The notes: generated from the letters alone by a model not told the origin. Counted from the first letter of the stretch, positions 27,620-36,310 are shown. The stretch is DNA of 64,000 nt from Nocardia brevicatena NBRC 12119 (GCF_000308495.1 NZ_BAFU01000052.1:92361-156360); one strand, 5' to 3'. Numbers and translations are program-made.

Positions 27620-28246
27620 TCAGTTCCGATACAGGCTCCGGTAGGCGGTGAGCATGGCGACCAGATGGTCAACGATCTGTTCACGGGTGGCGCGCAGCGA
27701 ACCGTTGAGCCAGGCCGAGAACATGCCCGCGTTCCCACTGGCCATGGTGACCGCGGCGAGCCGGCGTCGTACCGGATCGTCGATTTCGGTGAACAGGTGG
27801 TCCTGGATCAGCCGGGTGAACGCCGGCATCACGGCGATCGTGGTCTGCCCGAGGCCGGTACTCGAATACGGTTCCACCAGAAAAAGTCGCGACTTACGGG
27901 GATCTTCGAGCACCCTGTCCACCAGGATCTCCGACAGCGCCCGGTCCCGTGAGGGATCGTCGGCCACCGCGAAGGCCGTCATCGGTTCCAGGAATTCTTC
28001 GGCCACCTGCCGGTACAGCACGTCCAGCAGTTCGTCGCGGCTGCCGAAGCTCTCGTAGAAATAACGGTCGGTGAGATTGGCCCGCCGGCACACCGCACGC
28101 ATGGTCACCCCGCTCGCCCCGGCATCGCCGATCAGGTCCAGCGCGGCCTCCAGCAGCGCTGCCCGACGCGCCTGTTTGCGCTCCGAGAGCGTAGTTCCAC
28201 CCCAGATCCGGGGCCCGGCTTCGTCCGATCGCTGATCTGAATGCAC
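27620..28246 (-). CDS. TetR-family transcriptional regulator
   Basis: The protein has 208 residues from a GTG at 28246. The HTH is at residues 25-72 (ALLEAALDLIGDAGASGVTMRAV, then ANLTDRYFYESFGSRDELL); the NLTDRYFYE recognition helix is typical. The C-terminal domain resembles the TetR_C group with a FSAWLNGSLRATREQIVDHL end. No target is adjacent: the upstream gene is a decayed phosphatase and the downstream one the cold-shock protein. Ligand and targets are unknown. Confidence 0.85.
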   Translation of the reverse strand: MHSDQRSDEAGPRIWGGTTLSERKQARRAALLEAALDLIGDAGASGVTMRAVCRRANLTDRYFYESFGSRDELLDVLYRQVAEEFLEPMTAFAVADDPSRDRALSEILVDRVLEDPRKSRLFLVEPYSSTGLGQTTIAVMPAFTRLIQDHLFTEIDDPVRRRLAAVTMASGNAGMFSAWLNGSLRATREQIVDHLVAMLTAYRSLYRN

Positions 28247-28393
28247 CCGTTCACATTAGTGCCGCCGTGCCCGACCGCGTTCGGCCATCGCGAGGATCCA
28301 CCGCGACCGGCCTCTGCGGTAGCCGTGACTCGCTGGTATCCGGCAGTGTCACACCGATTCGGCCGGCCCGCGGGCTCGGAACGGAGAGCCCGC

Positions 28394-28540
28394 ATGAGAA
28401 CCCTGGACCGTCTACTGGTGGACCGCAGTGCCCGGGTACGGCCGACCCGCGCCGATCGGATACTGCGGCGGCTGAGTATCAGCGCGAATCACGATCAACC
28501 GGGTTGGTCGTGGCGGCGCTGCTGTCGCCACCAATGGGGA
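28394..28540 (+). pseudogene. N-terminal fragment of a PAP2/diacylglycerol-kinase-like protein
   Basis: An ATG at 28394 opens MRTLDRLLVDRSARV, then RADRILRRLSISANHDQPG, which looks like the start of mycobacterial-type PAP2 phosphatase/kinase fusions (ALRRLSxxANH pattern). A neighbouring frame continues LVVAALLSPPMGK. The similarity stops after about 50 codons and the next phosphatase frame begins at 28545. It is most likely a truncated leftover. Recognition rests on a short stretch only. Confidence 0.35.
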
Positions 28541-28544
28541 AGTC

Positions 28545-29338
28545 GTGCACCGAATCGAGGAACTCACTGTCACCGGCATTCCGGAGGCGCTGTCCGTCTT
28601 CCGCGCACCGGACCGTGGGCCGGTGGTGTCCGGACCGGCCCCGGAGAGTGGCCAATCCGGCGGAACGCTCACTTTCACGTTCGTCCTGACCGCGGCGGTG
28701 GTGCTGTCGACCGGCTACGCCGTCGTCGGTGGTGCGCACAACGACATGGATGCGCCGCTGCTGGTGATGCCCTGGCGTGGTGACGGTCTCACCGAGTGCG
28801 CCACGGTCGTCACCCACCTCGGCGGTGTGGTCGCCATGTGGACGCTCACGCTGCTTGCCTGTGTACGGTTCGCCCGGCGTGGGCAGGGGGCAGGATTCGG
28901 CCTGGTCGCAGGCGTCGGGCTGGGAGCGGCGATGTCGGTGCGCGTGCTCGAGCGTCTCATCGGACGCGAGCGCCCGCCCGTCGAGGGCCGACCGGTCGCC
29001 GTCGCGGACCCGGCGCATCCGTCCTCGCCGCCTCGGCTCCACGGCGGTGGTGGGTGTCCTCGCCACTCTTGCGGTGTGGCGGGCGAGACGATATCCGATC
29101 GCCGTGACGGTGGTGGCGGGCGCGCTCGTCTTCGTTGGGTTGGTGGGTCTGTCGCGGACCTATCCGGGTGTGCACTGGCCGACCGATGTGCCGGCCGGAT
29201 GGGTGGTCGGTGCCCTGTGGGTACTGCTCGGCGCGGCCGCGTACCTGCGCCCTGCCATGGCTCCCGAGGCGGCGATGAAACGGCAGGCGGCATTCGGACG
29301 GCACGTACGGCGGGGCACAGTACTTCGCCGGGTGTATT
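28545..29338 (+). pseudogene. PAP2-family phosphatase, frameshifted and missing part of its active site
   Basis: The first frame (28545 to about 29030) encodes membrane helices (TLTFTFVLTAAVVLSTGYAV; VVAMWTLTLLACVRF) and the first PAP2 motif, ERLIGRERP. A shift near 29030-29045 moves the continuation to another frame: GSTAVVGVLATLAVW, a further helix, then the third motif SRTYPGVHWPTDVPAGW. The middle motif, normally PSGH, is lost at the junction (RRLGST), so the catalytic histidine is missing as well as the frame. The 3' end runs into the convergent cysteine-synthase gene. The family dephosphorylates lipid phosphates at the membrane. Confidence 0.75.
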
Positions 29339-30667
29339 TCAGCGCCCGCGTTCCATGGCCAGTCCCGCTGCCCGCCACGCCGCGATCCCGCCATCGAGGC
29401 TGTAGGCGGTATGCCCGGTATGCCGGGCCGCCGCGGCGAACTGCCGGGACAATTCGCCGGTGGGGCAGACGAACACCACCGGATACGCCCGAGAGAAGGG
29501 GGTGCCGTGGACGAGCAGTTCGTCGAGCCGGTCGTCGGGGATGTTCAGCGCGCCGGGGATATGCGCGATTCGGTAGGCCATGGCGCCGCGGGTGTCCACG
29601 ATCACCATCCGCTCGGTGCGGTCGAGTTCGGCCAATTCGGCGGGGGACAGGGACGGGGCGGCGGCCACCTCCTGCGGAGACGGCGTATAACGGCGGGTGC
29701 TCCGGCCGAACAGTCCCGGCCGGCGCTGCTTGATATAGGACAGATAGGGCTCGAGCCGGTCGCAGACGATAACGATCCCCACGATCGGCTCCTCGATGCC
29801 GGTGGTGTCGCGGGCGGCCGCGAGGGTGTCCACAGCCGCGGCATAGGCGGCGCCGCTGGTGGGGCCGGCGAGTACGCCGTACCCGGTGACGAGTTCCAGG
29901 GTCGCGTCGACCGCGCGACCCGACTCCACGGTGACGATCTCGTCGTAGAACTCCGGCTGGAACAGGCCCACATCCCACATCTCTCGTTCCGAGCGGATTC
30001 CCGGGATGAAATCGGTGCGTTCGGACACCACCGCGACCGTCCGCAGTTCGGGATGGTGTTTACGCAGATAGGTGCCCGCGCCGCGGCTCGAACCGGTGGT
30101 GCCGAGACCGGCGAACAGATAATCCACCCGAGCGACACCTACGGCGGTGAGATCCTCGTGGATTTCCCGGCCGGTTCCGTCGTAGTGGGTCTGCACGTTC
30201 TTCTCATTGGTGTACTGCGACAGATGACGGAACCGCCCCGGCTCGGCGGCCATGGTCGCATCGATCGCCGAATAGACGTCGTTGGGTGTGGTGGGATCGG
30301 GGCATTCGGACAACCCCGGCAGCTCTACGATGTCAGTGCCGAGCAACCGCAACAGATCCCGCACCTCGGCGACCCTGATCCGATTGGTCACCGCCCGCAG
30401 CTCGATGCCGTGCACGGCACCGAGAATTCGCAGTGCCTTCGCAGTATTGCCACTGGAGGCTTCGATCAGCGTCTGGTCCTGTTCGAGTACGGAGTCCAGC
30501 TCGTCCCGGAGCATGCCCCAGGCAATACGGTCCTTGACCGACCCGAACGGGTTCTGCGATTCGAGCTTGGCGTACAGCTCTACGCCGGTGAGCCCGTGGA
30601 CGCCGGGGTCCAAGCGTAGGAGGGGAGTATTGCCTATCAGCTCGGTGATGTGGTGATAGATCGTCAC
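29339..30667 (-). CDS. PLP-dependent cysteine-synthase-like enzyme fused to rhodanese
   Basis: The protein has 442 residues from the GTG at 30667, which overlaps the upstream stop by 4 bp (GTGA). Residues 1-325 are a fold-type II PLP enzyme of the cysteine synthase/SbnA group, with Schiff-base Lys45 (FGSVKDRIA), substrate loop EASSGNTAK and phosphate-binding GLGTTGSSRG. Residues 350-442 are a rhodanese domain with DTRGAMAYRIAHIPGA and the active-site loop VFVCPTGELS, cysteine present. Plain cysteine synthases have no rhodanese. SbnA-like members make diaminopropionate precursors for metallophores, while the rhodanese suggests handling of persulfide sulfur. It is the last gene of the four-gene operon. 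The substrate is not known. Confidence 0.88.
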   Translation of the reverse strand: MTIYHHITELIGNTPLLRLDPGVHGLTGVELYAKLESQNPFGSVKDRIAWGMLRDELDSVLEQDQTLIEASSGNTAKALRILGAVHGIELRAVTNRIRVAEVRDLLRLLGTDIVELPGLSECPDPTTPNDVYSAIDATMAAEPGRFRHLSQYTNEKNVQTHYDGTGREIHEDLTAVGVARVDYLFAGLGTTGSSRGAGTYLRKHHPELRTVAVVSERTDFIPGIRSEREMWDVGLFQPEFYDEIVTVESGRAVDATLELVTGYGVLAGPTSGAAYAAAVDTLAAARDTTGIEEPIVGIVIVCDRLEPYLSYIKQRRPGLFGRSTRRYTPSPQEVAAAPSLSPAELAELDRTERMVIVDTRGAMAYRIAHIPGALNIPDDRLDELLVHGTPFSRAYPVVFVCPTGELSRQFAAAARHTGHTAYSLDGGIAAWRAAGLAMERGR

Positions 30668-32205
30668 GGGACCTCGGCAGTGGTGTGTCGTTGGGGCGGA
30701 AGCGGGGCACCCTCCGAACGCACACCGCTGTGGGAGGGGACAGTTTCGACCGGTATGTAGTCGGCGTCCGGGCAGGTGGTGAAGGTCCGGCCCCGACGGA
30801 CCACCGCCACCTTCTCCGGCGACGGATGCATCGCCGCCGCGGCGGCCGACAGGTCCATGTGATACGCGGCGGTATTCGGGAACACCACCAGATCCCCCGT
30901 TCGGGGCAGCCACGGCAGCCACACCTTGCGAGCGGTGATCAGATCCCGTTCCAGACACAACCGTCCGGCGAAATACACCCCGACCGCCCGTCCACCGGGT
31001 TCCGGCGCCTGCCCGGTACCCGGCAACACCAGCGGGTCCACCATCACCTCCTGGTCGGCCGGTGTCACCTGGTCCCGGCTGAGGTCCACGTGGACGAGCA
31101 CGCTGTCGTCGGCGGCCTCCTTGACGAACTCGACCCGCGCCACCGTCACCCCGGCGTGATCGACCAGGGCTTTACCCGGCTCCAACCACAGGTCGAGCAG
31201 ATTGTCGCCCGCCACCCGTGCCACGCTGCGTCCGCCCTGTCGCTCCAGCGGCGCGGCCAGTAGGTCCGCCAGCATGCGGTCCGCCGCCACGGTGTTCGCG
31301 TACTTGTGGAAGACCGGTGTCCCGCGCACCACGCCGCCTTCCATGTGGTAGCCGAAGGTGTTGTGCCCCCAGCTCATCGCTTCCCCACGTCCGGCGAGCG
31401 CGTCTCGCAGGGCCCGCGCATAGTGGTCGAAGCGTTCGGCATCGGCGGTGAACACCTGCCGCAGACCGCCTCCGATATTCAACGCCGACGGGAGGAGATC
31501 GTATTCGTAGGCGCGTTCGACCAGGGAGAAACAGGTATCGGCGGCGCGCACCCGTTCCGTGGTCTCTCCGGTATCAAGGTGGAAGGCGTAACCCAGGAAA
31601 TCGAGCCGGTCCCGATACCGGATCAGCGTTGTCAGCGCCGTATCGGCCCGGTGTACCGGAACCCCGAACCGGCTCGGCTGCGATCCCTCGAATCCGGAGA
31701 CCCGCACCAGCGTCGGTACCGGGGCGGCCGGATCGGTCAGCTGCGCGAGCGTATCCAGTTCCCAGAGGTTGTCAACGTTCACCGTCACTCCGGTCCCGAC
31801 CAACGCGCGCAGGAACCCGGCACCCTTCGGGCCGGTGGCCTCGATCCGGTCCGCCGAGAATCCGGCCGCCCGCGCCGACGCCAGTTCTCCCGCCGAGGAG
31901 ACATCGATGCCGATCCCGGCCTCCGCCGCTGTCCGCGCGAAGGTCCGCGACCGGTTCACCTTGTGCGCGTAGTACATCCGCCAACCGGCCGTCGCCGAGT
32001 CGAGCACACCGCGCAGTTGCTCGATGTTCTCCGCCATTACCTGGGGAAACAGCAGATGTACCGGCGATCCGTAACGCGCCGCCACCTCCGCGAGGGCCCC
32101 GTGGTCGTCCAGGAATCCGCGAACCAGCGGATGCCACAGCGCGGGTAGCCCGGGCGGCGATTCCGCGGACGCGAGTGCCGCCGGTTCCGGACCTGGACCG
32201 CTCAC
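30664..32205 (-). CDS. Y4yA-like PLP-dependent decarboxylase (fold type III)
   Basis: The protein has 513 residues. The GTG at 32205 overlaps the preceding gene by 4 bp. It belongs to the diaminopimelate/ornithine decarboxylase group: PLP lysine in YYAHKVNRS (about residue 82), HLDTGE, the phosphate-binding NIGGGLRQ, then the C-terminal EPGKALVDHAG and GRLCLERDLI with the catalytic cysteine position kept. It most resembles the Y4yA branch, which in rhizobia stands beside a cysteine-synthase homologue (Y4xP) in a presumed siderophore locus. The same pairing is seen here. Expected chemistry is decarboxylation or a related PLP reaction on a polar amino acid produced by its neighbours (inference). 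Confidence 0.85.
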   Translation of the reverse strand: MSGPGPEPAALASAESPPGLPALWHPLVRGFLDDHGALAEVAARYGSPVHLLFPQVMAENIEQLRGVLDSATAGWRMYYAHKVNRSRTFARTAAEAGIGIDVSSAGELASARAAGFSADRIEATGPKGAGFLRALVGTGVTVNVDNLWELDTLAQLTDPAAPVPTLVRVSGFEGSQPSRFGVPVHRADTALTTLIRYRDRLDFLGYAFHLDTGETTERVRAADTCFSLVERAYEYDLLPSALNIGGGLRQVFTADAERFDHYARALRDALAGRGEAMSWGHNTFGYHMEGGVVRGTPVFHKYANTVAADRMLADLLAAPLERQGGRSVARVAGDNLLDLWLEPGKALVDHAGVTVARVEFVKEAADDSVLVHVDLSRDQVTPADQEVMVDPLVLPGTGQAPEPGGRAVGVYFAGRLCLERDLITARKVWLPWLPRTGDLVVFPNTAAYHMDLSAAAAAMHPSPEKVAVVRRGRTFTTCPDADYIPVETVPSHSGVRSEGAPLPPQRHTTAEVP

Positions 32206-33491
32206 CGCGGTGTACCCGGCACGTCGCGGTCGGCGTCCGGACGATCACCGACCGGGTTGTAACCGCCGTCGCGGAGGGCCTCGAAGGCACGTGCCCGGTT
32301 GCGCGGACTGCGGAACTCCGCCACCACGCGTTTGCTGTCGAGATCGATATCGACCACGGCGATGTCCATCGACTCCAACACCCCGCCGATTGTGCGCACG
32401 CAGTGCTTGCACGTCATATCCGGAACGTAGAAGATCCGGTCCTCCACGGCCGCGGGCCCGTCGTCGAACGTATCCGCCGCCGGAGGCACCTCCATCACCT
32501 CGCACCGTTCGGTCAGTTCGGTGAACACCTCGACGAACCGCCGCGCCACCACCGGCAGGATGCTGTAGTGCTCGTCGTCGAGTCGATGCGGCACCGCCGC
32601 CAGACAGGACGGCCGGGTGCCGGGCGGCAGCAAGGCGTACTGGCGGGAGATCAAGTCCAGGTCGTCGTGGTATTTCGCGATTGCTGCGTCCACACTCAAC
32701 CCTTCCTCGGTGGTGGCGCGCCGCATCACCGCGTGCGCGTCGGCGATGGTGGCGTCCTTCATCGCCCGCAGGGTCGCCACGGTCTGCGCCGAATACCGTA
32801 CCGTCCCGTCGGGCTGGGATAGCAGTGTCACCGGGATCATCCCGCGACGGTAGGTCGAGGCCTGCAACTCCCAATACCAGCGGGTGGCGACCGCGGAGAA
32901 TATCCCGGAGTCGTGGATTCCCCAGGCGAATTCGGTGGGGGTGCGATAGGGCGTCTGCCGGGCGACCAGCGCGTGCTGGGCCAGCGCCCGTCCCGTCGCC
33001 TCCACACCCACCCGGAAGATGTCCATCGGCTCGTGGTCGGTGGTAGTGGCCGCCAGCACCGCGTGGGCGTCCGGGCCGAGGCCGGTGATCCGCTCCGCCA
33101 GGCCCGTGTCGGCGGCCAGGGCGTGCCAGAGCGCGAGCACCGTCTCGCGCATCACGATCGGCACGAGGGGCCCGAGTCCGTCGGAGCGGTAATATCCGGT
33201 ATTCGGTACTCCGTCGCTATCGGTCCAGGTCAGCCGGTGGGTGGCGCTGGTGATCTCATCGGCCCGGCACGGCCGCATGAACCGCTGTAGATACAGCCGC
33301 TGGGAGACGGTCAGATGGCTGCCTGCTTCGGGCCGGACCGGGGTACTCGTGTACTCGATCCGACGTGCCGGTCCGGGCTCGTGCACCGTGAACAGCCCGG
33401 GGCGGGCGAGTTCGGCCAGGATTCGGGAAGCGGCGCGGCGGTCGTACCGGGCGGCCGTTTCGGCGGTGGGGGCGGCGGTCTCGGTGTTCAC
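32202..33491 (-). CDS. Unrecognised domain fused to a C-terminal heavy-metal-associated (HMA) domain
   Basis: The protein has 429 residues from the GTG at 33491. That start overlaps the upstream stop by 4 bp and has GAGGAGG upstream. Residues 352-412 are an HMA fold with the metal-binding MTCKHC (Cys361 and Cys364) and the expected beta-alpha-beta pattern (RIFYVPDM, VDIDLDSKRVVAEF, ALRDGGYNP). HMA domains bind Cu(I), Zn or similar ions and pass them to partners. Residues 1-340 are mostly helical with many His, Tyr and Trp (EFAWGIHDSG, RWYWELQASTYRRG, LISRQYALLPPG). I do not recognise this part: it has no membrane segments and no clear ATPase motif. Its central position in the operon suggests either a metal-dependent enzyme served by its own HMA domain or a metal-sensing component. 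Confidence 0.85.
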   Translation of the reverse strand: MNTETAAPTAETAARYDRRAASRILAELARPGLFTVHEPGPARRIEYTSTPVRPEAGSHLTVSQRLYLQRFMRPCRADEITSATHRLTWTDSDGVPNTGYYRSDGLGPLVPIVMRETVLALWHALAADTGLAERITGLGPDAHAVLAATTTDHEPMDIFRVGVEATGRALAQHALVARQTPYRTPTEFAWGIHDSGIFSAVATRWYWELQASTYRRGMIPVTLLSQPDGTVRYSAQTVATLRAMKDATIADAHAVMRRATTEEGLSVDAAIAKYHDDLDLISRQYALLPPGTRPSCLAAVPHRLDDEHYSILPVVARRFVEVFTELTERCEVMEVPPAADTFDDGPAAVEDRIFYVPDMTCKHCVRTIGGVLESMDIAVVDIDLDSKRVVAEFRSPRNRARAFEALRDGGYNPVGDRPDADRDVPGTPR

Positions 33492-34780
33492 ATGACCTCC
33501 TCGGCGATGGTCCGTACGCACTCGGTGAAACGATCGATCTCGTCGCGGGTGTTGTAGACCTGGGTGCTCACCCGAACCGACTCCGGATCCGGGCCGCCGC
33601 CCGGGATACAGTGCGCGCCGGAGCGGACCAGGAAACCGTGCTCGCCGAGTACGAACCCGAGATCGGCTGCCGATATCCCCTCAAGGGTGAAGGAGACAAT
33701 GCCATAACCGGTGGCGCAGGGCGTGTGTCCGGGCCCGGGCAGCAGTTCGACACCCGGTATCTCCCGCAGGCCGGCGACCGAGCGCAGGGTCAGCTCACGA
33801 TTGTGCGCCTCGACGGCCCGCATATCGAACGATTCCAGGACCTCCAGGGCACTACCGAGGGCGAGGATCCCCGGAATATTGGGAGTACCGCCCTCCATCA
33901 GCCCGGGCATCGCCCCGGCCTCGAGCCCGGTTCCGGTCGGACGCACGGCGGAATTGCCGCCCGGGAGGAACGGGCGCAGCCGTCCGTGCACCCGGCGGTG
34001 GCAGTACAGGATCCCGGTGCCCGGCGCACCGAACATCTTATGCGCGGCGAACACCGCGAAATCCGCGCCCAGGGCGGTGACGTTCACCGGTAGATGACCG
34101 CCACTCTGACTGCAGTCGAAGCAGACCAGCACGTCCGGCGGCAGGCTGTCCCGGAGCTCCTCGAGCGTGGTCAGCCCGCCGAAGACATGATGAAGGTGGC
34201 TCACGGTCACCAACCTGGTGCGTGGGCCGAGTTTGTCCGCGATATCGGCGATATCGGCCTCACCCAGATCGGTGACCCGGTAGGGCACCAGCCCGATTCG
34301 GCAGCCGAACCGGGCGAGGATATCGCGCAGTTGATACCACGGGTAGATATTGGCGGCGTGGTCGCGTGGACTGTAGAGGATCTGGTCACCGTCGCGGAGT
34401 TCGGCGAGCCCCCAGGAGAGCGCGACGGCATTGAGCGCGGCGGTGGCACCGCCGGTGAAGACCACCTCGTCGGGGTGCTCGGCGCCGATGAACCCGGCGG
34501 CGCGGGTGCGGATCGCGGCGATCCGCTCGGTGAGGACGGTCGCCCACGGGTAGGTCCCTCGGGCGGTATTCGCCGTCCGCGAGGCGTGATAGTCGCGAAT
34601 CGTATCGATGACCAGGAGTGGCTTCTGAGTCGTGGCGGCACTGTCCAGATACACCTTGTCGGACTCGGCCAGCGCGGGGAACAAAGCCCGCACACCCGCG
34701 GATATGGGCCGGCCCGGCGTATCCGCTTCGACGTCGACGGACGGGGTCGGGTTCGGGGCTCGCGTCGGTGACCCCGCCAT
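33488..34780 (-). CDS. Class V aminotransferase / cysteine-desulfurase-like protein
   Basis: The protein has 430 residues from the ATG at 34780, with GAAGGGAG 5 bases upstream; longer upstream reading is rejected for lack of similarity. It resembles SufS/CsdA: YLDSAATTQKP (44-54), THHF-like SHLHHVFG (194), FDCSQSGGHL, PLP Lys248 in AAHKMFGAPGTG and Cys391 in RSGAHCIPGG, at the place of the persulfide cysteine. The ring around that cysteine differs from SufS (RTGHHC). It may deliver sulfur, or may act as an aminotransferase or a beta/gamma-eliminating enzyme in a dedicated pathway. No Suf genes are nearby. It is the first gene of a four-gene coupled operon whose promoter should lie in 34781-34960. 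Confidence 0.88.
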   Translation of the reverse strand: MAGSPTRAPNPTPSVDVEADTPGRPISAGVRALFPALAESDKVYLDSAATTQKPLLVIDTIRDYHASRTANTARGTYPWATVLTERIAAIRTRAAGFIGAEHPDEVVFTGGATAALNAVALSWGLAELRDGDQILYSPRDHAANIYPWYQLRDILARFGCRIGLVPYRVTDLGEADIADIADKLGPRTRLVTVSHLHHVFGGLTTLEELRDSLPPDVLVCFDCSQSGGHLPVNVTALGADFAVFAAHKMFGAPGTGILYCHRRVHGRLRPFLPGGNSAVRPTGTGLEAGAMPGLMEGGTPNIPGILALGSALEVLESFDMRAVEAHNRELTLRSVAGLREIPGVELLPGPGHTPCATGYGIVSFTLEGISAADLGFVLGEHGFLVRSGAHCIPGGGPDPESVRVSTQVYNTRDEIDRFTECVRTIAEEVM

Positions 34781-34960
34781 GACGCTCCCTTCGCCGGACC
34801 TGTTCGACACCCATAACGATACGCATGTCGCTCCTCGAAGCGGCAGCCTCACAAGGTCTTTGGGATACGGTGCCGCTTCGGCCCGAGCCGAACCGACCGC
34901 TTTCGGTGCATTTGCGCCGGAGCGTCTCATATGTCGGTGGGTTGCGCTACGGTGCGGCCC

Positions 34961-35392
34961 ATGCCGCTCACCGTCGAAGAACGCGAACAGTTTCTCGCCG
35001 AACCGCATATCGCCGCGCTGTCCGTGAGCGCGGGATCGGATCGGGGTCCACTGACCCTACCCATCTGGTATCAGTACGCCCCGGGTGGCCAGGTCTGGTT
35101 TCTCACCGGAACCGAATCGGAGAAGATGCGTCGTATCCGCGCGGCGGGCAGGGTGAGCCTCATGGTCGAACGGCTCGAGCCCACCGTCCGCTATGTGAGC
35201 GTGGAAGGCCCGGTGATCTCGGTCGAGCCGATGACCGAGGCGCGGCATCGGGAGATGACAGCCCGATACCTGCCCCCGGAGAAGGTCGAGCCGTATCTGG
35301 CCTACGCGGCATCGTTCGGCGACCAGGTGGTGGTGTCCGTGCGGCCGGAACGTTGGCTGTCCGCTGACCTCGGCGCTTCCAGCGACTGGTAG
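34961..35392 (+). CDS. Pyridoxamine-5'-phosphate-oxidase-fold flavin/F420 protein
   Basis: The protein has 143 residues from the ATG at 34961; an ATG 30 bases upstream adds an unlikely leader. It has the split-barrel PPOX pattern: REQFLAEPHIAALSVSA, PLTLPIWYQYAPGGQVWFLTG, then KMRRIRAAGRVSLMVER and YVSVEGPV. Actinobacterial members bind F420, FMN or haem, and most have unknown substrates. It is divergent from the four-gene PLP operon across about 180 bp, so the two may share a control region. Confidence 0.85.
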   Translation: MPLTVEEREQFLAEPHIAALSVSAGSDRGPLTLPIWYQYAPGGQVWFLTGTESEKMRRIRAAGRVSLMVERLEPTVRYVSVEGPVISVEPMTEARHREMTARYLPPEKVEPYLAYAASFGDQVVVSVRPERWLSADLGASSDW

Positions 35393-35418
35393 CGCATGCC
35401 GTTCGGCCGCCGGATTCG

Positions 35419-35853
35419 TCAGTAGCTACCCTGCAGATAGTCGACGAGGTGCTCACGTTCGGTGGCCAGTTCGGAGAGGGCGCTCTTGACCACGTCGCCG
35501 ATGCTGACGATCCCGACCAGGCGGCCGTCCGCGACCACCGGAAGATGTCGAACGCGGTGCTCGGTCATGGTGCGTCGCAGTCCGTCGACGTGATCATCGG
35601 GTGCGCAGGTGCGTACTTGCGCGGTCATGATCCGGGATATGGGAGAGTCCAAGAGTTCGGCGCCGTATAGATGTAGCGCGCGGACGATATCGCGTTCGGA
35701 CACTATTCCCGCGATATGGTTACCGTCCGGGGAGACCACAACGGCACCGATATTGTGCTCGGTCAATACCGCCAGGAGCGAGCGGATACTGGTTTCGGGC
35801 GGGACCGTCGTGACATCGCTACCTTTGGTACGCAGGATCTCGGCGATTCGCAT
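35419..35853 (-). CDS. Two-CBS-domain protein
   Basis: The protein has 144 residues from the ATG at 35853 (MRIAEILRTKG). Two tandem CBS domains (about 5-62 and 72-128) are clear: TSIRSLLAVLTEHNIGAVVV with IAGIVSERDIVRAL, then DGLRRTMTEHRVRHLPVV with LVGIVSIGDVVKSAL. Such pairs bind adenine nucleotides. Stand-alone forms are often stress or dormancy proteins in mycobacteria. The C-terminal helix (SELATEREHLVDYLQGSY) is typical of these. Single gene. Confidence 0.9.
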   Translation of the reverse strand: MRIAEILRTKGSDVTTVPPETSIRSLLAVLTEHNIGAVVVSPDGNHIAGIVSERDIVRALHLYGAELLDSPISRIMTAQVRTCAPDDHVDGLRRTMTEHRVRHLPVVADGRLVGIVSIGDVVKSALSELATEREHLVDYLQGSY

Positions 35854-35966
35854 TGTGCACCATCCAAAAGATGACGGGATTCTAGAATCTCTCGATATTC
35901 GACCGTTGACCAGCACGAATCGGCATCGGGTTCTCGGATGGAGCGATGCGGCCCGCGTGGCGGCGA

Positions 35967-36224
35967 TTATTCGTCGTCCAGCCCGGCCGATAGATAGGCT
36001 GCGGCGGCGAGCCACTGGCGGCACTGGGGACCGTGCACATCGTGCACGTGCAGTATCTCGCGAGCCTGCCGGTAGGTGAGCACGGGCGGTTCACTGTTGC
36101 AATCGGCCGTGGGAAATTCGGGTGCCGGATAGTGGCGCAGCGGCTCACGATGGTGGCCCAGATTCTCGACACCGGAAGCGCCTCCGAAGGCGGTCCGGTG
36201 GGGACTTCGGAATGGCTGGATCAT
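35967..36224 (-). CDS. Small actinobacterial hypothetical protein
   Basis: The protein has 85 residues from the ATG at 36224, with GAGGGG upstream. The second half is the conserved part: LTYRQAREILHVHDVHGPQC, then QWLAAAAYLSAGLDDE. Similar short proteins ending this way accompany XRE/DUF397 loci in Nocardia and Streptomyces, with no known role. Its upstream region holds four copies of the 12-13-bp TGCAAGAACATC-like repeat (36315-36360), also found before the DUF397 gene and the 121-residue protein at 39361. Confidence 0.65.
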   Translation of the reverse strand: MIQPFRSPHRTAFGGASGVENLGHHREPLRHYPAPEFPTADCNSEPPVLTYRQAREILHVHDVHGPQCRQWLAAAAYLSAGLDDE

Positions 36225-36310
36225 TCGACTGCCCCTCGCGTCCGACGTGTAGGAGAGGTGTGGTGCCGCGCCGGGACAACTCCCCGGCTACCTCCCCGGG
36301 TTATTTCGTC

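Noticed and set aside
28777-29733. 318-codon plus-strand frame
   Set aside because: Only the section up to about 29290 belongs to the PAP2 remains; the rest is antisense to the cysteine-synthase/rhodanese gene.
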